A stretch of DNA of 64,000 nt, taken from NCBI GenBank assembly GCA_047600605.1, contig JASGKK010000002.1, positions 434,001 through 498,000 on the forward strand. Reading direction: 5' to 3'. A program made the translations under genes and the position numbers. Shown in pieces: positions 17,555-24,977 of the stretch. Positions within the stretch are counted from its first letter, which is position 1, and each line of letters starts with the position of its first letter. The notes under the pieces were generated by a model, which was not told where the DNA came from, searched no databases, and saw only the letters and a list, made by a program, of their open reading frames with translations. This DNA comes from CAYMZZ01 sp047600605 (GTDB lineage Bacteria > Bacteroidota > Bacteroidia > Chitinophagales > Chitinophagaceae).

Positions 17555-19093
17555 ATGTCTGCAGGCCTCCTGGTTTCTTTTGTAGTAGGTTACTTTTTAC
17601 TGTTGCTTGTTGTAGCCTGGTATACATCGCGCAATTCCAACAACGACTCTTTCTTTATCGGCAACCGAAACAGCAACTGGATGCTGGTGGCTTTCGGCAT
17701 GATCGGTACTTCGCTGTCTGGTGTCACATTTGTAAGTGTGCCCGGTGGCGTAGGGCGCGAAGGGTTTGCCTATTTTCAGATCACGCTGGGTTATCTCATC
17801 GGTTACCTGGTCATTGCATTTGTATTGCTGCCGTTGTATTACCGGCTCAACCTGACCTCTATTTACAACTACCTGAGTACCCGGTTTGGGTTTCTTTCCT
17901 ATAAAACCGGCGCCTCGTTTTTTATCCTGTCACGTACCCTTGGGGCCACAGCCAGGTTATATCTGGTGGTAAAGATCCTGCAGGACAGTATTTTCTCTTC
18001 CTTCAGTTTTGTTATTCCCTTTTGGGTCACTACGCTCATTATTCTTATCATGATACTGGTGTATACCTACGAAGGCGGGGTAAAAACTATCGTGTTTACA
18101 GATACTTTGCAGACAACTTTTATGCTTACGGGGCTGGTGGTATGTGTGGTATATATCCTTAGCCAGATGGATATGAGCCTGGGCTCGGCTTTGTCCGGTA
18201 TGAGCGAAAAAGGGTATTCGCAGATATTCTTTTCTGACCCTAACAGTAAAATGTTTTTTCTAAAACAGATACTGGCAGGAGCATTTATTACTATTACCAT
18301 GACGGGCATGGACCAGGAGATGATGCAGAAAAATATTTCGGTGCGTACGCTGAAGGATTCACAGAAAAATGTGATCACCCTCAGCGTGATCATGCTTTTT
18401 GTGATCCTGCTGTTCCTTGTACTGGGCGGGCTGCTGTATATGTACAGCGAAAGTCTGGGAGCACATTACACTACTGTTGTGGAAAATGGAAAAGAGGTGA
18501 CCAAATGGATGCTGGAAGGGCACGATGCTACGGCAGACCGGCTGTTTCCGGTAGTGGCACTCAATTATATGCCGCCTATCGTGTCTGTTATTTTCATCAT
18601 TGCGTTGATCTCTGCTTTATTCCCGAGTGCAGATGGTGCCATTACGGCGCTCACTTCTTCTTTTTGCATAGACATACTGGGTATACAGCGCCGGCCTGAG
18701 TGGACAGATGAAAAGAGGAAACGTATCAGGCAACGGGTACACCTGGGATTTGCTGCTATCTTTCTGCTTTTTGTAATGATATTTAAATGGGTGAATGACC
18801 CCAGTATGATCGGTGTAATATTGAAAGTGGCTGCTTATACGTATGGGCCTTTACTGGGATTATTCAGCTTTGGTATTCTTACCCGCCGCGCTGTAATCGA
18901 CAAATGGGTGCCTGTAGTATGTGTGCTGGCGCCGATAATCTGCTTTGAACTGGAAAAATATCAGAAAATGCTGCTGGGGTCCTTTGAAATAGGACTTGAG
19001 CTTCTGATCATTAACGGATTACTTACTTTCATCGGTCTCCTGCTCATATCACGTAAAGCAGATAATCCTGTAGCGGCTAATCCTAAGTCATAG
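17555..19093 (+). CDS. Sodium:solute symporter (SSS family)
   Basis: A 512-residue inner-membrane transporter of the SSS (PutP/SGLT) family with about 12-13 hydrophobic segments. Residues such as NRNSNWMLVAFGMIGTSLSG at about 40 mark the family core around the Na+ site in TM1, and GMDQEMMQKNISVRTLKDSQ near 255 is a typical cytoplasmic loop. The substrate cannot be told; SSS members carry proline, sugars, sialic acid, pantothenate or acetate. The frame opens at a TTG at 17477, but the hydrophobic start MSAGLLVSFVVGYF at 17555 is the natural one. The following methyltransferase gene is 26 bases away. Confidence 0.88.
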   Translation: MSAGLLVSFVVGYFLLLLVVAWYTSRNSNNDSFFIGNRNSNWMLVAFGMIGTSLSGVTFVSVPGGVGREGFAYFQITLGYLIGYLVIAFVLLPLYYRLNLTSIYNYLSTRFGFLSYKTGASFFILSRTLGATARLYLVVKILQDSIFSSFSFVIPFWVTTLIILIMILVYTYEGGVKTIVFTDTLQTTFMLTGLVVCVVYILSQMDMSLGSALSGMSEKGYSQIFFSDPNSKMFFLKQILAGAFITITMTGMDQEMMQKNISVRTLKDSQKNVITLSVIMLFVILLFLVLGGLLYMYSESLGAHYTTVVENGKEVTKWMLEGHDATADRLFPVVALNYMPPIVSVIFIIALISALFPSADGAITALTSSFCIDILGIQRRPEWTDEKRKRIRQRVHLGFAAIFLLFVMIFKWVNDPSMIGVILKVAAYTYGPLLGLFSFGILTRRAVIDKWVPVVCVLAPIICFELEKYQKMLLGSFEIGLELLIINGLLTFIGLLLISRKADNPVAANPKS

Positions 19094-19101
19094 TACCTTT
19101 G
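19094..19101 (+). promoter_or_regulatory. -7 element for the O-methyltransferase gene
   Basis: TACCTTTG directly follows the symporter stop codon and lies 18 bases before the ATG at 19120, a common distance in Bacteroidota. No -33 match is seen. Confidence 0.4.
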
Positions 19102-19119
19102 CGGTTTAAAGCAAATGGT

Positions 19120-19758
19120 ATGGATCTGATACATCCCCTGGCAGAAGCTTATGCGGAACGATATACCAGTTCTGAAGATGAGCTGATCGCAGCAGTAGGA
19201 GCATTTACCCGCGCGCATCATCCCGAGCAGCATATGCTGAGTGGTCATGTGCAGGGCAAATTGCTTGAAATGATCAGCCGCATGGTAGCTCCGCGGCGCA
19301 TTCTGGAGATCGGCACTTTTACCGGATATAGCGCTCTTTGTCTCGCCAAAGGCCTGACGGCCGATGGAGAACTGCATACGATTGAACTGCGGGAAGCAGA
19401 TGCTGCTACAGCCCGTGGCTTTTTTGCCCGCTCAGATCGTGCCAGCCAGATAATTTTACATACAGGAAATGCGTTAGAGATCATCCCCGGCCTTCGCGAA
19501 ACCTGGGACCTGGTGTTTATAGATGCTGATAAACCCGCTTATATTGAATATTTTAAGCTGATTTTACCCCAATTGCGCACAAACGGGTTTATCTTAGCGG
19601 ATAATATTTTTTTTCACGGCCAGGTGCTGGAACAGGAGGTCAAAGGCAAGAGTGCCAGGGGGATACAGGCCTTTAATGATTTTATCCGGGAACAAAATGA
19701 TATTGATAAAATGATCATAACCATCAGAGATGGCTTGTTCCTGATCCGTAAAAAGTAA
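19120..19758 (+). CDS. SAM-dependent O-methyltransferase (caffeoyl-CoA/catechol OMT type)
   Basis: A 212-residue class I methyltransferase of the O-methyltransferase family 3, related to caffeoyl-CoA and catechol O-methyltransferases. The SAM-binding motif I is RILEIGTFTGYSALCLAKGL near residue 56. The metal and substrate region is LVFIDADKPAYIEYF near 130, and FILADNIFFHGQV provides the second divalent-metal ligand zone. The start at 19120 (MDLIHPLAEAYAE) matches the family N-terminus better than the upstream TTG. The small-molecule substrate is unknown. It is followed 14 bases later by the glucosaminidase gene, possibly in one transcript. Confidence 0.9.
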   Translation: MDLIHPLAEAYAERYTSSEDELIAAVGAFTRAHHPEQHMLSGHVQGKLLEMISRMVAPRRILEIGTFTGYSALCLAKGLTADGELHTIELREADAATARGFFARSDRASQIILHTGNALEIIPGLRETWDLVFIDADKPAYIEYFKLILPQLRTNGFILADNIFFHGQVLEQEVKGKSARGIQAFNDFIREQNDIDKMIITIRDGLFLIRKK

Positions 19759-19772
19759 TAAGACAGCTGCAG

Positions 19773-20822
19773 ATGCGCGTATCATTTATCTTATTTACCC
19801 TCGTACTGGCGACAGCCTTTACTGCCAATGCACAGGGGAAAGAAACCATAGAAACATACATAGCTACCTACAAAGAGCTGGCTATTGAAGAAATGCTACG
19901 AACCGGCGTGCCGGCTTCTATCAAACTGGCCCAGGGTATTCACGAAACTTCGGCCGGTACCAGCGAGCTGGTAAAAAAATCTAATAATCACTTTGGCATA
20001 AAGTGCAAGTCAAACTGGACGGGTGAGTCTGTTTCACATACGGATGATGCGCCCAATGAATGTTTCCGCAAATATCCCGAAGCGTCCCAGTCATACCGCG
20101 ATCATTCCGATTTTCTGAAAAACAGTCCGCGTTATGCCGGCCTGTTTAAACTGGATCCGGAAGATTATAAAGCATGGGCCAATGGATTGAAGAAAGCCGG
20201 ATATGCGACCAATCCCCGCTATCCGCAGGTTATTATCAAACTCATCGAAGATTATCATTTGCAGGATTATACCCTCATAGCATTGGGTAAAATGCAGCGT
20301 CCCGAAGGAGAAGAGATAGCCGTGGTGGCTGTTGCGGCCGGTACCGAAACGGCTGCGGCTCCTGCAATAGTGATACCTGCAGCAGAAAAAGTGGCTGTTG
20401 ACTATCCCAGTGGCATATTTCACATCAATGATACGCGTGTAACGCATTTGCCTGCCGGCACATCGTTGCTGGCTATAGCACAGCAGCACGAGATACCTCT
20501 GAAAAGATTGCTGGAGTTTAATGAGCTGGATGAACTGGAAAGCCTGGAGCGCGATCAACTGATCTTTCTGCAGCGCAAACGCAAAACAGGTGCACACGAT
20601 TTCCATTTCGTAAAAACCGGCGAAACGCTGTATGATATTGCACAGACAGAAGGTATCCGTATGGAGGCATTGCTTGAGTTAAACTTCCTGATGGCAGGTA
20701 TGCAACCGGCTACCGGTGAGCAATTGTATCTGAAACGTAAAGCGCCTTCACGGCCCCGGCTGGCTGCAGGCGATGTCACCACCATTCAGCCGGCTGTGCA
20801 CAAGAGATCAACCACCAACTAA
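19773..20822 (+). CDS. Secreted glucosaminidase with LysM domains
   Basis: A 349-residue exported peptidoglycan hydrolase. The signal peptide ends in TANAQ. Residues 25-165 form a GH73-type N-acetylglucosaminidase domain; the catalytic Glu is probably in KLAQGIHETSAGTSEL, followed by NNHFGIKCK and the typical FRKYPEASQSYRDHSDFL. The C-terminal third has two LysM-like peptidoglycan-binding modules (GTSLLAIAQQHEIPLKRLLE near 230 and GETLYDIAQTEGIRMEALLE near 285), joined by an Ala-rich linker. The role is cell-wall remodelling in the periplasm or at the surface. The hpt gene follows eight bases downstream. Confidence 0.92.
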   Translation: MRVSFILFTLVLATAFTANAQGKETIETYIATYKELAIEEMLRTGVPASIKLAQGIHETSAGTSELVKKSNNHFGIKCKSNWTGESVSHTDDAPNECFRKYPEASQSYRDHSDFLKNSPRYAGLFKLDPEDYKAWANGLKKAGYATNPRYPQVIIKLIEDYHLQDYTLIALGKMQRPEGEEIAVVAVAAGTETAAAPAIVIPAAEKVAVDYPSGIFHINDTRVTHLPAGTSLLAIAQQHEIPLKRLLEFNELDELESLERDQLIFLQRKRKTGAHDFHFVKTGETLYDIAQTEGIRMEALLELNFLMAGMQPATGEQLYLKRKAPSRPRLAAGDVTTIQPAVHKRSTTN

Positions 20823-20830
20823 ATCCTGTT

Positions 20831-21367
20831 ATGGCGCTTATAACGGTTCACGACAAGACATTTGAAACCTATCTGGCCGAAGGAACGATCCAGCATCGGG
20901 TAAAGGAACTGGCTCAGCAGATTGGTGAGGATTATGCCGGTAAGCGTCCGCTTTTTATTGCTATTCTCAACGGATCATTCATGTTTGCTGCTGACCTTTT
21001 CAAATACCTGGAAATAGAAGCAGAGATCAGCTTTATCAAAATCTCCTCTTACAAAGGCATGCAGTCGACCGGCCGGGTAGTAACTACTATCGGACTGGAT
21101 GATGATCTCTTTGGCCGCGATGTGATACTGCTGGAAGATATAGTGGATACCGGCAAGACATTGCACAACTTTCTCCCCCGCCTGGAGCATCAGCAACCAC
21201 GCAGCCTTCGGCTCGCTACATTGCTGCACAAACCAGACGCTACCGAATACCCCCTGGAGCTTGACTATATAGGGTTCTCTATTCCCAATAAGTTTGTGCT
21301 GGGCTATGGACTCGATTATGACGGTCTGGGTCGTAATCTGAAAGAGATTTACCAGTTGGTGCAGTAG
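20831..21367 (+). CDS. hpt: Hypoxanthine phosphoribosyltransferase
   Basis: A 178-residue purine salvage enzyme that converts hypoxanthine or guanine plus PRPP to IMP or GMP in the cytosol. The PRPP-binding motif is VILLEDIVDTGKTL near residue 100. The flexible-loop region is ISSYKGMQSTGRV near 75, and the base-binding tail GYGLDYDGLGRNLKEIYQL lies at the C-terminus. Length and motifs are ordinary. It is eight bases downstream of the glucosaminidase gene, with no functional link beyond co-transcription. Confidence 0.95.
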   Translation: MALITVHDKTFETYLAEGTIQHRVKELAQQIGEDYAGKRPLFIAILNGSFMFAADLFKYLEIEAEISFIKISSYKGMQSTGRVVTTIGLDDDLFGRDVILLEDIVDTGKTLHNFLPRLEHQQPRSLRLATLLHKPDATEYPLELDYIGFSIPNKFVLGYGLDYDGLGRNLKEIYQLVQ

Positions 21368-21420
21368 GGGTATTATGAGGTCTCAGCCTTTTTTACCAAT
21401 TTTGCCTATTATATATCCGA

Positions 21421-23190
21421 TTGAAGACCATTTGCCAAATATTGCTATGCCTGTTTCTGTCCACCTATCTTCCGGCTCAGCAGTTTTATCTGCGTGGAGA
21501 AGTAAAGGATGAGTCAGGAACCCCGCTTCAGAACGTTAATATCCTCAGCCTGCGTACAGGCTATTTATACCGTTCGGGAGGAGGAGGCTCTTTTGGCATC
21601 ATCAGCACTCAAAAAACAGATACATTCAGTTTCTCACTCGATGGTTATCGCAAGGAGGTATTGAGCATTACTGCAGACAATTACATCACCGTTCGCCTCA
21701 AATTACAACCACTTGCCAATGGCAACCTGCATAAGCCCAACCGGTTGCTTTCGCTGACCCGGGGACTGGTGCGGGAAGAACGGCGCAAATGGTTAGCCGG
21801 CGATGAGACCTATTCTTCTATTGTAGAAAATAAGTTCATTCCGGCCCGCAGCTTTCCGCTCACAGGACTTTCGCTGAATGTAGACCGGGCCTCGTACAGC
21901 AATATCCGCCGCTTCCTGAATATGAACTCCATGGTGCCACCCGATGCAGTGCGTGTGGAGGAAATGCTCAACTATTTTAATCTGAACTATGTGCCACCCA
22001 AACCGGGTGAATGTTTTGGCATGCAGACACAGATCAGCAGTTGCCCCTGGAATCAGCAGAACCGCCTGTTTTACATCAACCTTTCTGCGCGCAAGCTTGA
22101 CCTGGATGCATTGCCTCCCAGCAACCTGGTATTTCTGATAGATGTATCAGGCTCTATGGATATGCCCAACCGGCTGCCTTTGCTGCAGTCGGCCTTCCGC
22201 CTGCTGGTCAACAACCTTCGGGCAAAAGACTCCGTGTCTATTGTAGTATATGGCGGAGTGACCGGTGTGATGCTGCATACAACAAGTGGTGCCGAAAAAG
22301 ATTCGATACTCAAGGCTATTGATGCGCTGACGCCGGGCGGCAGTACGCCGGGAGAGTCGGGTGTTAAGCTGGCATACAGTATAGCCCGCAATCATTTTAT
22401 TAAAAACGGGAATAACCGTGTGATACTGGCTACAGATGGCGATTTTAATGTGGGCTTGCGTACAGAGGATGAACTGGATGAACTGATCACCCGACACCGC
22501 GAATCCGGTATATATCTTACCTGCCTGGGAGTGGGTATGGGCAACTACAAGGATTCCAAGATACAGACACTGGCCAGGAAAGGTAACGGCAATTTTGCTT
22601 ATCTCGACAACTACAATGAGGCAGAAAAGGTATTGTTGAAAGAATTTACACAGACACTCTATGCCGTAGCAGATGATGCCTATCTCAATGTAAATTTCAA
22701 TCCACAGTATGTAAAACAATATCGCCTGTTGGGCTTTGACAATAAGATGGGGGCACTCATTGACAGTACGGCAGAAGTGGAAGGAGGCGAAATAGGGTCG
22801 GGCTATTCGATGACGGGTATATTTGAGATAGAACCTGCTATGACTGATACGGTAGTGCTGGAAAAATTTGCTGACCTGAGTTTACGGTATAAACAGCCCG
22901 GCGATACCGTGGTCCGTTATTTCACCCATAATAGCTTTTACAATTATCAGCCGCTGAGCAAACTCGATTCTGCATTTAGTTTTTCTGCTACCGTGGCCCT
23001 GTTTGGATCTATGCTGAAAGAATCTGTTTATACGAAGCATGTGGGCTGGAATGAATTGCTTGCTATGGCTATTTCCAATGCACGCGCCGGAGATAAGCTG
23101 GAGCAGGAATTTATCGGCATGGTGCAGCAGGCCCGTACCATTTATACGCGGGCAAAGGGAAAAAAGAAGAAGCGAAATTCGAATGAATAA
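21421..23190 (+). CDS. Exported von Willebrand factor type A domain protein (YfbK-like)
   Basis: A 589-residue exported protein starting at a TTG codon; no ATG or GTG lies upstream in frame, and the first 20 residues form a good signal peptide (MKTICQILLCLFLSTYLPAQ). Residues 22-105 are a carboxypeptidase regulatory-like domain (GEVKDESGTPLQNVNILSL). Then comes a YfbK-type N-terminal region (FSTFSLNVDRASYSN-like: LSLNVDRASYSNIRRF), and a VWA domain with a MIDAS motif DVSGSMD near residue 242, with conserved Thr and Asp further on (ATDGDFNVG). The C-terminus matches the DUF3520-like part. The function is unknown; metal-dependent protein binding in the envelope is likely. Confidence 0.88.
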   Translation: MKTICQILLCLFLSTYLPAQQFYLRGEVKDESGTPLQNVNILSLRTGYLYRSGGGGSFGIISTQKTDTFSFSLDGYRKEVLSITADNYITVRLKLQPLANGNLHKPNRLLSLTRGLVREERRKWLAGDETYSSIVENKFIPARSFPLTGLSLNVDRASYSNIRRFLNMNSMVPPDAVRVEEMLNYFNLNYVPPKPGECFGMQTQISSCPWNQQNRLFYINLSARKLDLDALPPSNLVFLIDVSGSMDMPNRLPLLQSAFRLLVNNLRAKDSVSIVVYGGVTGVMLHTTSGAEKDSILKAIDALTPGGSTPGESGVKLAYSIARNHFIKNGNNRVILATDGDFNVGLRTEDELDELITRHRESGIYLTCLGVGMGNYKDSKIQTLARKGNGNFAYLDNYNEAEKVLLKEFTQTLYAVADDAYLNVNFNPQYVKQYRLLGFDNKMGALIDSTAEVEGGEIGSGYSMTGIFEIEPAMTDTVVLEKFADLSLRYKQPGDTVVRYFTHNSFYNYQPLSKLDSAFSFSATVALFGSMLKESVYTKHVGWNELLAMAISNARAGDKLEQEFIGMVQQARTIYTRAKGKKKKRNSNE

Positions 23191-23226
23191 AAAAGCCGGC
23201 ATATAGCCGGCTTCACTTTTATTTCT
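23191..23226. terminator. Bidirectional hairpin terminator between the VWA gene and tig
   Basis: The stem is AAGCCGGC (23193-23200) with GCCGGCTT (23206-23213) and a five-base loop. An A-run on the left gives a T-run for the minus-strand tig transcript, and T-rich sequence follows on the right for the VWA gene. Confidence 0.8.
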
Positions 23227-23241
23227 TTACCTGATCTGCGA

Positions 23242-24645
23242 TCAATGGTGATGGTGCTGATGCTCTTCCACCATTTTGGTGAAATCTTCGGCAGAGATAG
23301 CAGTATCTGCAGGTTTTACCTGGCTTTCTGACCATTCAAATACTTTTTGTGTCTGAATGCGGTTGTATGCATCTTCCACATATTTGCGGTCTTTCATCAT
23401 CTTTTCTACATAATCATTCACCCATGGCTGATCGCTGGCAGCGGCGCCCATATTGCTCATGTAACCAAACAGCTGTTGTTTGGCAAATTCGCGGATCTCA
23501 TCAGGATTTACCTGAATGGCATTTTCCTGTACGATCTTATCGGTGATCAGGGTCCATTTCAGCTGATTGATAAAACCGGGAAACTCCTGTTCTACCTGCT
23601 CATCTGATTTGGCAGCCGGCTGCTCACCTTCCTGCGCCTGCTCTCCCTGTGTTTTTATCCAGCGTTTCAGGAATGTTTCGGGGAAGTCGATCTTTGTTTT
23701 GTCAACCAACAGGTGAAATACCTGGTCATGAATCTGGTTGCGGGCCTGGCTGTTCCAGTAAGCCTGGATCTCTTCTTTGATCTTATTGCGGAAATCGGCT
23801 TCTGTTTTTATTTCACCACCCGGATAAAGCTGATTGAAAAAATCTTCATTCAGTTCTTTTTTCTCCAGCAGACCTACTTTGGTGATGGCTATTTTGAAGA
23901 ACTTCTGAGCAGCGGCTGTGTCGTCTTTATCCAGACCCAGGTCGCTCATGATGAATTCCAGTTCTTTTTCGTCAAAAGCCTTGCTGAGCTGTACCTGTAC
24001 AGAATCAGTCACCTTTTTGCCCATCAGCTGACTGCGTACGGCATCGGTGAAATATTTAACCAGCAGTGAATTGTCTTTGGTGATACCACCTTCAACGGCT
24101 TCGCCTGCTTCGTTGGTTTCGGTAAACAGTACATTCACCACATATTCTTCATTCTCCACAGTTTCCTTATCCTGCATATTGCCATAGCGGTTTTGCAGGC
24201 GGGTGATCTCATTGTCTACCATTTCATCGGTTACAGTCACTACGTAACGGGTGGTAGGGCCCTTGGCCAGGTCAGCCAGATCAAATTCGGGTTTCATACC
24301 GATTTCGAAATGGAATGAATAGTCGGTGGGATTGTTTACATCCAACTGACGGAAATCGGCCTCAAGAGGAAGGGGCTGGGCAAAAATTTCCAGTTTATCA
24401 TTTTGCAGGTAACCGATCAATTCGCGGTCAACAGAGCGTAGTACTTCGTCTGTAAACAGGGAAGGGCCATACATTTTTTTGATAAGGCCGGCCGGTACCA
24501 TTCCTTTACGGAAGCCGGGTATATTGGCCTTTTTGCTATATTCTTTCAGTGCTTTTTCGAAAGAGGGGAGATAGTCCTGTTTTTCCAGCTTCACCGTCAG
24601 CTTCTCATGAAGTAAGCCGATGTTTTCTTTGGTAACTGTAGCCAT
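23242..24645 (-). CDS. tig: Trigger factor (ribosome-associated chaperone)
   Basis: A 467-residue trigger factor, the ribosome-bound chaperone and peptidyl-prolyl isomerase that meets nascent chains at the exit tunnel. The N-terminal ribosome-binding domain carries the signature GFRKGMVPAGLIKKMYG near residue 43, the local form of the GFRxGxxP loop. The central PPIase-like part is divergent, with no clear FKBP active site, as in many Bacteroidota. The C-terminal arm is helical and highly charged. The protein ends in EEHQHHHH, a natural histidine tail. The leader directly upstream of the start codon holds a word-repeat hairpin (24652-24726). Confidence 0.93.
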   Translation of the reverse strand: MATVTKENIGLLHEKLTVKLEKQDYLPSFEKALKEYSKKANIPGFRKGMVPAGLIKKMYGPSLFTDEVLRSVDRELIGYLQNDKLEIFAQPLPLEADFRQLDVNNPTDYSFHFEIGMKPEFDLADLAKGPTTRYVVTVTDEMVDNEITRLQNRYGNMQDKETVENEEYVVNVLFTETNEAGEAVEGGITKDNSLLVKYFTDAVRSQLMGKKVTDSVQVQLSKAFDEKELEFIMSDLGLDKDDTAAAQKFFKIAITKVGLLEKKELNEDFFNQLYPGGEIKTEADFRNKIKEEIQAYWNSQARNQIHDQVFHLLVDKTKIDFPETFLKRWIKTQGEQAQEGEQPAAKSDEQVEQEFPGFINQLKWTLITDKIVQENAIQVNPDEIREFAKQQLFGYMSNMGAAASDQPWVNDYVEKMMKDRKYVEDAYNRIQTQKVFEWSESQVKPADTAISAEDFTKMVEEHQHHHH

Positions 24646-24651
24646 AATCGT

Positions 24652-24726
24652 GGTTTAAAAAGTTTAAAAGTTTAAGAGCCTAAAAGTTTGAAACATTAAA
24701 CCCTTAAACTTTTAAACCTTTAAACG
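24652..24726 (-). repeat. Word-repeat element R2 between tRNA-Leu and tig
   Basis: This inverted repeat is built from TTTAAAAG-type words. A 15-base perfect core, GTTTAAAAGTTTAAG at 24662-24676, pairs with 24703-24717, and degenerate words extend both arms. It begins about 5 bases after the 3' end of tRNA-Leu (minus strand) and ends about 7 bases before the tig start codon. It could therefore act as 3' end of the tRNA transcript, as leader structure of tig, or both. Confidence 0.8.
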
Positions 24727-24730
24727 TTGT

Positions 24731-24815
24731 TGGTCCGGATGGAGGGACTCGAACCCCCACACCTTGCGGCATCAGATCCTAAGTCTGACGTGTCTACCAA
24801 TTTCACCACATCCGG
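24731..24815 (-). tRNA. tRNA-Leu (anticodon TAG)
   Basis: This is an 85-base tRNA including an encoded CCA. The acceptor stem CCGGATG pairs fully with CATCCGG, with discriminator A. The D-arm contains AATTGGTAGAC. The anticodon stem TCAGA/TCTGA encloses the loop CTTAGGA, giving anticodon TAG for CUA/CUN leucine codons. The long variable arm (GATGCCGCAAGGTGT) is typical of class II Leu tRNA, and the T-loop is TTCGAGT. There is no intron. Confidence 0.95.
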
Positions 24816-24910
24816 GAATCCAAATCTCCCTCATTATCAGGTATTTGGCTTATTTTAGCCAATCTACCGCCGAGGGGATCATCTTTATCAGGGAATTTGG
24901 ATTTGGGCTG

Positions 24911-24918
24911 CAAATGTA
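24911..24918 (-). promoter_or_regulatory. -7 element for tRNA-Leu
   Basis: On the minus strand this reads TACATTTG, a perfect TAnnTTTG, about 95 bases before the mature 5' end. No -33 element is evident. Confidence 0.35.
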
Positions 24919-24977
24919 GCGCATTTGGATGAAAAAGAAGGCTGGTTTTTTTGTAAATTCGTAGTCATTTCGCATAC

